64,000 bases of DNA from positions 1-64,000 of IMG/VR virus record IMGVR_UViG_3300025872_000040, one strand, 5' to 3'. Positions within the stretch are counted from its first letter, which is position 1. Every line of letters starts with the position of its first letter. This DNA is from a virus. The position numbers and the translations under genes were made by a program. The notes beneath the pieces are model-generated. The model worked only from the letters and a program-made list of their open reading frames with translations. It was not told the DNA's origin and ran no database searches. Shown here piece after piece: positions 17,737 through 26,200 of this stretch.

Positions 17737-18930
17737 ATGACAAAAGTAGTCACAGACGTCATAATTACACCACAACCAGATAAGGTTGTAACGGTACATG
17801 AGGACCTTGGGACGTTCGTCAACAAGGTCGATCTACTCCCTTATATAAAGTCGCGAGACATCAGATTCAAAGCCACAGGTCTAAAACCTACTACCAGAGT
17901 CTACGCGTTCTTTGGATCAAAGCCAGTCAGCGCGTGGGTAGCTCAAGATACAAAGACATTCGGTGACCCTCTGGTCACGGATGCTACTGGATCGATAAGC
18001 GGAACGTTCACCATCCCGCCTAAGACCTACACCGCTGACTCTATTGAGTTCATGCTTGTCGACGTCGACGATCTAACGACCGGAGCCAGCACGATCAGCA
18101 CGCGCGCAGTGGCAACGTATCATGGAAGTCGCTTAGCTGTCAGCTCCGAAAACATCACGCTTGACTTTAGCTTCTCAGTTCCCCAGATTCCTATCATCGA
18201 GGTTGTCTATGGGAACATCACGACTACTGGGACTGGCACACCGTCAACTGGAACAGGTACACCGTCTACGGGTACGCCGTCAACTGGAACTCCTTCTACA
18301 GGCACACCGTCAACTGGAACTCCAGCGACAGGAACTCCAGCGACAGGAACTCCAGCGACAGGAACTCAGACTCCGGAAGACACGTGCTTCACCGGTGATT
18401 CTCTCGTAACTATGGCTAACGGCTCTCTAAAGAGAATCGACGAGGTTAAGATCGGAGAGTTTGTCGCCACTCCTGAAGGAAACCCTGCTCAGGTCATCGG
18501 AATAGAGAACCCAATAGTCGGAGAACGTGGACTTTTAGGAATTAATGGCGGAAAAGCTTTTGCGACCGCAGACCACATATTCAAGTCGACAGGTAACGTC
18601 TGGATAGTTGGTGACGCAGGGCTGTCGCAAGATATATTTCCATCTTTCAACGAGATCATTGAGCAAGGTGGAGTAGTCAAGCAGATAGAGGTCGGAGACG
18701 TCATCGAGACCGATAACGGGCCTGTCACTGTCGTGAGCTTCAACATAGAAGGTCAGGGAAGCTACAGTGAGGTACCGGTGTACGATCTCATGCTGGACGA
18801 CGAGAGTGAGCATACCTACTTCGTCAACGGCTTCGTCGTGCATAACTGTACCCCATGGCAACCGCCGGACACGACTGGCGGAGGAGACGGTCTCGGCGGT
18901 GACGGCGTATCCAGCGGCCCTGAAGAATAA
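17737..18930 (+). CDS. Structural protein interrupted by a mini-intein/Hint domain
   Basis: Residues 1-160 are a beta-rich virion segment (DLLPYIKSRDIRFKATGLKP, then VYAFFGSKPVS), typical of the receptor-side baseplate proteins beside DUF4815 genes. Residues about 162-210 are a Thr-Gly-Thr-Pro-(Ser/Ala) repeat linker. Residues 217-370 form a Hint fold with the intein key residues: Cys217 in CFTGDSLVTMANGS, the TxxH block-B motif T277-H280, and a C-terminal VVHNC (His369, Asn370, +1 Cys371). Only 27 Gly-rich residues follow. There is no homing endonuclease. If it splices, the product is a 243-residue protein; if it only cleaves, it would release or transfer the N-part. The stop is a tandem TAATAA, and the next gene continues in the same frame 18 bases later. 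Confidence 0.8.
   Translation: MTKVVTDVIITPQPDKVVTVHEDLGTFVNKVDLLPYIKSRDIRFKATGLKPTTRVYAFFGSKPVSAWVAQDTKTFGDPLVTDATGSISGTFTIPPKTYTADSIEFMLVDVDDLTTGASTISTRAVATYHGSRLAVSSENITLDFSFSVPQIPIIEVVYGNITTTGTGTPSTGTGTPSTGTPSTGTPSTGTPSTGTPATGTPATGTPATGTQTPEDTCFTGDSLVTMANGSLKRIDEVKIGEFVATPEGNPAQVIGIENPIVGERGLLGINGGKAFATADHIFKSTGNVWIVGDAGLSQDIFPSFNEIIEQGGVVKQIEVGDVIETDNGPVTVVSFNIEGQGSYSEVPVYDLMLDDESEHTYFVNGFVVHNCTPWQPPDTTGGGDGLGGDGVSSGPEE
18229..18369 (+). repeat. Tandem 15-base repeat encoding Thr-Gly-Thr-Pro-Ser/Ala
   Basis: Imperfect 15-base units (for example GGAACTCCAGCGACA) are repeated head to tail, first as the STGTP type and then as the ATGTP type. They encode a flexible or extended Thr/Pro linker just before the Hint domain. 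Such DNA can change copy number by slippage. Confidence 0.85.
18385..18846 (+). other. Predicted mini-intein (Hint domain), 154 residues
   Basis: The segment from Cys217 through Asn370 has blocks A, B, F and G of an intein with no endonuclease between B and F. Block A is CFTGDSLVTM, block B ATADHIF, block F VPVYDLMLDD and block G NGFVVHN followed by Cys. All four chemically essential positions (first Cys, TxxH, penultimate His, last Asn with +1 Cys) are present, so activity is plausible. The host site is a repeat linker, not an enzyme active site, which is unusual for a selfish intein. Confidence 0.8.
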
Positions 18931-18948
18931 TAACTCTTAGGAAGAACA

Positions 18949-21477
18949 ATGAGACCAGTTGCACAGACTTTTACGATCAATGAGTCCGGAGTAGAAGGTG
19001 TCTATCTCTCGGCCGTGAACTTATACTTCGCTAAGAAGCACGACAACTTCGGGGTCACGATCCAGATAAGGTACACCGACAACGGTATGCCTGCCCCACA
19101 GATAGTTGAGTTCTCGCAGGTTCAGATGCCGTCCGCTTCGGTCAATGTATCAGCCGACGCATCGACCGCTACAAAGTTCTCCTTCGAGAGCCTAGTGTAT
19201 CTCAAGAACGGCACGTACGCTCTCGTCATCATTCCGGACGGCGGTAACGACCAGTACGAGGCGTGGGTCAGCAAGCTCTCTGAGATGGACATTACCACGC
19301 AGCTTCCCATCATCAAGAACAATGAGACCGGATCTTTCTACCTGTCAGGCAACGACGTGACGTGGACGCCCGTCATCGACGAGGACCTGAAGTTCGACCT
19401 TCTCAGGGCAAACTTTACAGCCGCGACTGGAACCACTACTTTTTCTAAGAGAGACATCGAGTACATCAAGGTCAAGACTACTCCGACCGGTCTGAGAAGA
19501 CTCTTTAACGACACTATGTTCTGCGGTATCGATGACTCCATATCTGTCATCGGTATCGGAACGGTGTCCGGCACGTTTGCAACCGGTGAGATAGTCTATC
19601 AGTACAGCGGCACTGAGATCATCGCTAAAGGAATAACTTACTCAGCTAACACCACCTTCCTTAAGCTTGAGAGCGTAGAGGGAACGTTCACCGACACCGG
19701 CGACTTGATGGGAGTCACATCTGGAGCTACGGCTCAGATAACTTCTCTTGCCCAGACTGTAGAGATAAACAGCGCAACTGCGGTAGTTACAGTCCCAGAC
19801 GCTTCGGTCTATGGAGTCGATGACTGGATCTATGTGGTAGACACGTCTACCAAGAAAGCTGAAGTGCACCTCGTACAGTCACGTGATACTTCTCTAAACA
19901 CTATCACGCTTAAAGACACTCCGAAGGGCGATGACACCGACGCCATCATTGGAAAGATTAAGGGTGGAACCGGTCTTGGATTTGTAACAGGCTCAGCCTC
20001 GGGTCTCCCGCTCAACGCTCAGTACTCAGGCTTGACGCGCGAGGCTCTTGGATACAACATAGTCGTTCTTAGTGGTTCTACTGCCAACTCAACAGTTAAC
20101 TTCGCCAACTCAGCCGGGCAGAGGCTCATTGGAAGGTTCTCAGGAATCAACACGAAGATCGACTCGACCGTTAACTTGTCATATGACTTGGCTCACTTCT
20201 TGTTCAACGACTTAATACCTAGATCGACTGACATAACGTACTCGTTCAGGGGATTTGAAGACGCTGCTGGATATGCAGAAGATGGAGACGCCATACCGTT
20301 TGAGAACGACTCGAACAAAGAGTTCAATGACATACCACGCGTCATCATGAGTAGAAGTAACGAGTTCACACAGCTTCCCGTCGGAAGAGAAGGTGACAGG
20401 TCTCTGTCTGTCTACGCTACGATGTCAACTATCGACTCTAGAATTTCTCCGGCTATCGATCTTAGGCCGTCGCGCGCGACGTTCGTTCATAACTTCATAG
20501 CCAAGAACTTCCAACTCAATGGAGTCTACCTAGTAGTAGAGCCGACAGCGGTAACTACAGCAGATCCTATACCAAGCAAGTACTTCAACAGGTTCAAGAA
20601 GGGTGCAGTTCTTCAGCAAGAGTCTAACACTAGCATCACTGGAATAGTCTACGAGGCGAACAATACCAATGTGACACTCATAAGCGGCACTAACATGCCT
20701 AACTTTACTGTAGGCGAGGTCATACAAAACTCTGCTAACACAGATCAAAGATCGACTATTTTAGCGGTCGAGACTTTCAACGAGATCTTAGGAAATGGCA
20801 TCACGTTCTTCTCTAGATACGTCAGCAAGAGAGTCAACCTTGCGGAAGGACTGGACTCAGAAGACCTTAAGGTCTATTTGACCGCTTACAGGCCAGTTGG
20901 TACCGAGTTTAGAGTTTACTGTAAGCTCCTTAACTCGGAGGACAACAAGGCTTTCAATACTAAGATCTGGACGCCGATGGTACCAGTAAGCTCTGCCGGC
21001 CTAAGGTCAGACCTTGTCGACAAAGAAGACTTCGTCGAGCTCGAGTACAGACTACCTCAGAGCATCACACTTCACACCGCAAACGTAGAAGCGAATGCTA
21101 CCTCTACTACTATCGTGTGCCCATCGACTGCCGAGATAGCTGTGGGAGACGAGGTGTACCTGTACGACTCTAACCTAGGACTGTTCAACGTTCGAAAGGT
21201 TTCGGCAATTAACAGCACCACCAGTCTCACTCTTGCTTACAAGCCAAGTGGCAACTTTGGCTACAGCAACACATCGATGGGAGTCATCGAGAACATCTCG
21301 TACAAGCAGTCTGCTTTCAGGTTCACTGAGACTGACGGTGTCGTTAGATACACCAACGAGAAAGATCGCGTGTTCGAGACGTTCAAGTCGTTTGCCATAA
21401 AGATCGTTCCGGTAAGTTCAAGCTCTCACATCGTTCCTAGACTGAGAGACATGAGAGCGCTGGCTCTTCAGCTATAA
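18949..21477 (+). CDS. Virion structural protein with 'xPxAQTF' N-terminal domain
   Basis: The 842-residue protein opens with RPVAQTFTINESGVEGVYLS and VNLYFAKKH...VTIQIRY. This is the DPLAQTF-type domain common in baseplate proteins of T4-type environmental phages. In my memory of those proteins this domain usually follows, in one chain, a domain like the N-part of the preceding gene. Inside are beta modules such as GTFATGEIVYQYSGTE and VEGTFTDTGDLMGVTSGATAQI, related to those in the gp7-like and gp8 proteins. The frame is the same as the upstream Hint gene, but a TAATAA stop and a Shine-Dalgarno TAGGAAG separate them. Likely a host-facing baseplate or fibre-anchor component. Confidence 0.65.
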   Translation: MRPVAQTFTINESGVEGVYLSAVNLYFAKKHDNFGVTIQIRYTDNGMPAPQIVEFSQVQMPSASVNVSADASTATKFSFESLVYLKNGTYALVIIPDGGNDQYEAWVSKLSEMDITTQLPIIKNNETGSFYLSGNDVTWTPVIDEDLKFDLLRANFTAATGTTTFSKRDIEYIKVKTTPTGLRRLFNDTMFCGIDDSISVIGIGTVSGTFATGEIVYQYSGTEIIAKGITYSANTTFLKLESVEGTFTDTGDLMGVTSGATAQITSLAQTVEINSATAVVTVPDASVYGVDDWIYVVDTSTKKAEVHLVQSRDTSLNTITLKDTPKGDDTDAIIGKIKGGTGLGFVTGSASGLPLNAQYSGLTREALGYNIVVLSGSTANSTVNFANSAGQRLIGRFSGINTKIDSTVNLSYDLAHFLFNDLIPRSTDITYSFRGFEDAAGYAEDGDAIPFENDSNKEFNDIPRVIMSRSNEFTQLPVGREGDRSLSVYATMSTIDSRISPAIDLRPSRATFVHNFIAKNFQLNGVYLVVEPTAVTTADPIPSKYFNRFKKGAVLQQESNTSITGIVYEANNTNVTLISGTNMPNFTVGEVIQNSANTDQRSTILAVETFNEILGNGITFFSRYVSKRVNLAEGLDSEDLKVYLTAYRPVGTEFRVYCKLLNSEDNKAFNTKIWTPMVPVSSAGLRSDLVDKEDFVELEYRLPQSITLHTANVEANATSTTIVCPSTAEIAVGDEVYLYDSNLGLFNVRKVSAINSTTSLTLAYKPSGNFGYSNTSMGVIENISYKQSAFRFTETDGVVRYTNEKDRVFETFKSFAIKIVPVSSSSHIVPRLRDMRALALQL

Positions 21478-21704
21478 TGACAAAGAAACCAATCTATAGA
21501 GTTGAGGAAGACAAGAGGCTGGTCAGAGATACCGGCAACAGGTTCATACTCAACACCGACCTTGAAGGTCTTCGTGCTTACAAAGAGAAGAAGAACGAGA
21601 GAGCCAAGATAAATAATCTAGAGAAGAGAGTGGACGAGTTGTCGTCCGACATAAGAGACATCAAGGACATGATCTCCCTTATCGCTAAGAAGGTCGCAGA
21701 ATGA
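21477..21704 (+). CDS. Small conserved coiled-coil protein, function unknown
   Basis: This 75-residue protein begins RVEEDKRLVRDTGNRFILNT and has a predicted heptad coiled coil from about residue 40 onward (INNLEKRVDELSSDIRDIKD). The N-terminal 'RDT.N..ILNTD..GL..YK' pattern is familiar from small genes in the structural clusters of T4-type cyanophages, but I know no function for it. It starts in a TAATG overlap with the preceding gene and overlaps the next by 4 bases. Tight coupling to an S74 fibre suggests a trimerisation or assembly role; that is inference. Confidence 0.7.
   Translation: MTKKPIYRVEEDKRLVRDTGNRFILNTDLEGLRAYKEKKNERAKINNLEKRVDELSSDIRDIKDMISLIAKKVAE
21608..21615 (+). promoter_or_regulatory. 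Possible late promoter box GATAAATA before the S74 fibre gene
   Basis: The octamer lies inside the small coiled-coil gene, 93 bases before the fibre ATG. It matches the late box, but the distance is longer than at other genes and coding chance is possible. Confidence 0.25.
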
Positions 21705-22699
21705 TAACCGTATCACCGGTATCCAACAACCAGACGTGGGCTGTCCTGATCAACAGGCTGAACACACTAACCGAGCTGATGACGCAGAACGTCGTCACCG
21801 CGGACGCCACTACTACCGGGTCAATAACGGTAGGAAACACGCAGCTGGTTGGAACGTTCAGCGCCAACACCATAGCGGTCGACAAGGCTCTCAGGGGTGG
21901 AAACGTCGCCACGTCCAACACCCTTAACATCGTATCTAACACCGTCATCTCTCTCGACAACGTTCCAGCGCTCAGCCTCAAGAAGATAGCAGGATCGGTC
22001 CAGTACGTGTTCACCTCGAACACTATGGACATTGACGTGACGACGCTCAACATCAGCTCTTCTAACACTATCATCAGCGGCGCGAACACCAACGTAAACT
22101 CTTTCTTGACCGTCAACGGGGAGTCGGCTCTCAACGGCAACTCGACCATAGTAGGAAACGTCTCTATCACCGGAATAGTAGAGACGTTCGGAAGCTTCGT
22201 TCAGGACGGCGGGTTTACTCACACCGGCGGACAGTTTGACATCACCGGAAACACTACTATTGTCGGAAAGCTCAGCGTCAACTCAAACACCGACGTCGGA
22301 AACCTAACGGTCAACGGTAACCAGACAGTCAACGGAAACGGTGCTATCACCGGTAACTTGACGGTCACAGATACCATATTTGGCACCGTCGTATCTCCGT
22401 CCGACATGAGGGTAAAGACCGGAGTCGAGCCGCTGGAAGGCGCCCTCGAGATGGTGACTAGGATGAACGGAATCACCTACAGGTGGTACTTCGGAGAGGT
22501 CGAGTCTTCAGAGAGACACTACGGTCTCATCGCCCAAGACGTCGAGAAGGCAGCGCCTCTCGCGGTGACGATAGCAGAGGCCTACAACTATCCAGACTTC
22601 AAGCACGTCAACTACATTGAGCTCGTCCCGATACTCATCGAGGCGATTAAGGAGCTCAAGGAAAGAGTAGAAGAGTTAGAGAATGGCGCGAAAGCTTAA
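21701..22699 (+). CDS. Tail fibre with C-terminal peptidase S74 intramolecular chaperone
   Basis: The first 220 or so residues are Asn/Thr/Val-rich repeats (TVNGNQTVNGNGAITGNLTV) typical of a trimeric beta-structured shaft. The last 100 residues match the S74 chaperone: SPSDMRVKTGVEPLEGAL, ITYRWYF, HYGLIAQDVEKAAP and YIELVPILIEAIKELKERVE. The Ser-Lys dyad of the family maps to Ser234 and Lys239. In known members the chaperone trimerises the fibre and then cuts itself off just before the Ser. This predicts a mature fibre of about 233 residues. The gene overlaps both neighbours by a few bases (ATGA with the upstream gene, 17 bases downstream). Confidence 0.88.
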   Translation: MITVSPVSNNQTWAVLINRLNTLTELMTQNVVTADATTTGSITVGNTQLVGTFSANTIAVDKALRGGNVATSNTLNIVSNTVISLDNVPALSLKKIAGSVQYVFTSNTMDIDVTTLNISSSNTIISGANTNVNSFLTVNGESALNGNSTIVGNVSITGIVETFGSFVQDGGFTHTGGQFDITGNTTIVGKLSVNSNTDVGNLTVNGNQTVNGNGAITGNLTVTDTIFGTVVSPSDMRVKTGVEPLEGALEMVTRMNGITYRWYFGEVESSERHYGLIAQDVEKAAPLAVTIAEAYNYPDFKHVNYIELVPILIEAIKELKERVEELENGAKA

Positions 22700-23006
22700 T
22701 CTAACGATCGATCAGGGCACGACGTTCAACTATACTATATTCTTGAACGACGCCAACGGTGCGCCTCAGAACCTGTCAAGTTTTACCGGCAGGGCTCAAA
22801 TGAGGAAGCACTACGCATCTACCACGGGAAAGAGCTTCACTGTGTCTGTAGGCGTAAATGGTACCGTCACTATGTCGATGAACGCGGCGTCCACCTCAAA
22901 CACTTCTCCAGGTCGCTACGTGTACGACCTAGAGCTAGTGAACGGAAGCGTCGTGACTAGACTCGCTGAAGGGATAGTGACAGTCACGCCAGAGGTTACT
23001 AAGTAA
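22683..23006 (+). CDS. Small virion protein, beta-sandwich type
   Basis: The 107-residue protein contains LTIDQGTTFNYTIFLNDANG, SFTGRAQMRKH and GRYVYDLELVNGSVVTRLAE. This order (DQGTTF, QMRK, GRYxYD, VxPEVT) recurs in small structural proteins of T4-type marine phages and resembles receptor-binding accessory domains. I know no proven role. It starts inside the 3' end of the S74 fibre gene and ends on the ATG of the next gene, so it is co-translated with both. Probably a fibre or baseplate accessory. Confidence 0.65.
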   Translation: MARKLNLTIDQGTTFNYTIFLNDANGAPQNLSSFTGRAQMRKHYASTTGKSFTVSVGVNGTVTMSMNAASTSNTSPGRYVYDLELVNGSVVTRLAEGIVTVTPEVTK

Positions 23007-23254
23007 TGACTACTAACTCGGCAACGTTCACAGTCTCAATAACTGGCGACGGTCAGATCCTAGACTCGACTACGTCCTATAGTCTTGCCACCGCTGGAGT
23101 CACTCCTACACCTGAGCCTATCAGGGGAAGGTTCGACCTGCTCGACGACGTCGTCGAGGCCGGTACCGCGAACACTGGAATGGTTCCTGTCTACAACAAG
23201 GACTCCGACCTCTACGAGATCAAAGACGTAGACCTCGACGGCGGCGAGTACTGA
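23006..23254 (+). CDS. Small putative virion protein
   Basis: The 82-residue protein ends in GRFDLLDDVVEAG and MVPVYNKDSDLYEIKDVDLD. That motif (a 'LxDVVE' element followed by 'V.YN...D.YEV') is common in fibre-joining segments of T4-type marine phages. It begins on the last base of the preceding gene (TAATG). Its stop abuts the stop of the convergent glycosyltransferase gene with no spacer, so rightward transcription must end or run antisense at this point. No function is established. Confidence 0.6.
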   Translation: MTTNSATFTVSITGDGQILDSTTSYSLATAGVTPTPEPIRGRFDLLDDVVEAGTANTGMVPVYNKDSDLYEIKDVDLDGGEY

Positions 23255-26200
23255 TCACTTTCTGATGAAGTGGTAGTCGCCGTCAGGCCCTTGGTTCGAG
23301 AACAGCTCCACGTACTTGAATCCGTTCTTCTCCAGCCAGTCTATAACCTCACCCCTGAGCGGCGCCCCTTTGTTGTACTCGACGTTTTGAAGCTCGAGCA
23401 CGAGGTGCTTCACCGTCTTAAGAGTCTTCTTCATTCCCCTCAGCACGTCTAGCTCGGCGCCCTGCACGTCCATCTTGACCATATCAGGAGCTGGAAAGTT
23501 CTTCTCCTTCACGACGCTGTCGACGGACCTGGTCAGCTTCTTGACTCGATGTGTCTCGTTGAAGAAGTTGACCGTGTTCGGGTTGATCTCCTCGTTCTCC
23601 TTGTAGTAGGAGTTGCCGCCGGGGTGCTCAACGTTCTCCCAGAAGTCGACTTCTTTCCCGTCCTTGTCACTCATGACTCCGTTGAAGTGCTTGTAGTTAC
23701 CCTCCTCGTAGAGGAACTTAGGAGCGTCCATCGCCTCGAACAGGACATACTCGGCGTCAGGCCACGCGAACCTCTTTGCCGACTTAGTCCAGTGAAGGAC
23801 GCAGGCTCCGATGTCGTAGATAACTTTTGGGTGAAAGTCGTACTGGTCTCGTATCTTAGTCAGGTACTCGCAGTGAGCCTGAGGTACCAACCACTGGTCA
23901 CCTAGGTCCCTCAGACGCTTCCTCACAGGATCCTCAAGCGTCGCTGCGGGCTTAAAGTTCTTGAGGACTGTCTGCGTCGTGTGCCCGACCCTGTAGACGT
24001 TCGTGCCGTGGTGGTCGCAGCGGATCGTAGTGTCGGCGTACATCTTGAACCCCTTCTCGCGAGCCTTGCGACAGAAGTCGACGTCCTCAGACACGGTGTT
24101 GCTGTGGTCTAGAGCCGAGTGGTAGACGAACCACGGGTAGCCGATTCCCTCGAACACCCTCTTCTTCACGAGCACGCAGCCGAAGCCACAGCCGTCGATC
24201 GACACCAGACCCTGACCGTCGATGTCCTCTAGTGGTACGTTGCTCATGCCGCCTCGATCGTTCATCCTGTACAGCTCGAGCGTGTGCTGGTTATGCTTCC
24301 TCTGTATGTAGAGTCCGGAAACCAGGTCGACGTCGTGGGCAAGCATCTTCTCTAAGGTGTCTGACGCGAACTCTACATCGTAGTCGACGGCGAACAGGTA
24401 GTCGTATCCGTTCACTACCCAGCTGGCTATCAGGTTTCTCACCTGGTCGATGTTGTATCCGTAGAAGTACTGGAAGTCTGCCCTGTAACCCTCCGGGATA
24501 GTCAGGTCGTAGATAGACTTGAACGTGGCCGGCTCGATGTTCTTAGCGGTCGGTATGGCGATGAGTATCTTCTTACTGTTCACTTTTTTTTTCTCCGGTG
24601 TCTCGAAGACCGTAGACACGGTCCGCTTCGAGAGAATCTTCTTGGCCGTCTTGTTCTGCTCCTCGCCGTTGACCTTGTAGTCGTTCAGCGGGCTGGCGTC
24701 ATTATAGTTATAGACTATCTCCTTGACGGCCTTCACACGGTCTGGGTCGGCGTTCTCTATCATGGCGTAGAACAGCGCGCCGTCGCCTCCAGCCCTGAAC
24801 CACTCGCCGCTCTCGTCCTTGAAGGCGTCGTCAGTAACGTGGTTGATGAGGGCGCGCCTGAAAGTCCTCAGGTGAGTGTACGGCATAATCCAGTTAAAGT
24901 GGTAGTTCCTGTAGTCCCTCCTAGCCTTTACTTCAGGCGGGTAGTCCTGAGCTATTAGAGGGATGTTGTCGACCATCGACCAGCAGCTGCCGTAGGTGAA
25001 CTCAGCGCCGTCCGGACCGTTGTACAGGTTGTTGTAGAAGTTGAGGACGTTGTTGTCGTTGACCAGACTGTCGTCGCCGTCTAGCAGCATGACTATGGAG
25101 TCGTCGTGAACGTACTTCCTGATCACCTCGACCTGATTGAACGGGGCGCCCCTGTTCTCCCTGCGGTTGATCACCATCACCTTCTGCATCCTGTCTGGAG
25201 GAAGCAACTGAAGCGTCTCGGCTATGACTCTCTCGCTGTCGTCAGTCGAGCAGTCGTTAACGACGAAGTGAGTGTAGTTCTCGTAGTCCTGGCATGCCAC
25301 CGACTCGATGCACCTTGCCACGTAGTCTTGAGCGTTGTATAAGGTGCTGATGACGGCTATGTGGTTAGTGACCGGAGAGCGGTACGTGTTCCACTCCTCT
25401 CGGTTGCTGAACCTGCGACCGAACACCCGGTGCACCTTGTCGTTGATGTACGACGCTCTACGGTAGTCATCCACCGACAGATACAGACCAAGCTTCCTGT
25501 ACAGGTGCTGCTTCCACTGGATGGCTACAGTATCCCATCCGTTAACGTCCTTGATGACAGAACAGTAGTTCATCTTTTGTTGGTGTAGATAAGTATTATA
25601 GTACGCTTCTACAACCTTGTCAACAAATTTGTTCACCTGCTCTTCCGAATTAATGTTCGGGAACAGACCGTTTGGCTCGATGGCGTAGTCTATGAGGTAG
25701 CAGGCCTGGTCGACTGCCGTCTCCTCCAGAGCACCGAAGCGAGTGGCCACCAGCGGAGTGTTGTAGGTGAGGGACTCGAGGCTAGAGATTCCGAACGTCT
25801 CTGGGAAGGCTCCCGGAAACAGAAACATCGAGGCCTCGCAGAGGATCTCGGCTATCTGTCTCTGAGTGATGACGCCGGTGAACTCGATGCCCTGCTTCTT
25901 GTAGCGCTTCTCCTCGATCAGCTTCCGCCAGGTCTCCTCCTGAGCGTCCGGAGGAGCGTCCGACCTGAACCTGTAGTACCCACCGATCACCTTCAGCCTG
26001 GCGTCCGGGATCCGCTCCTTGACCTTCGGCCACACTCTGTCTATCAGAGGGATCATGCCCTTGGTGACAGAGGCGTTGTAGACGAAGAGGTTCTTGTCTT
26101 TCTTACTGACGTCGACGTAGTCAAAGTACGGAACGACTCCGTTGCGGGTCATGAACATCTTGTTCTTCAGGACCTCGAAGTTGCGGCGCTTGCCGTGGTC

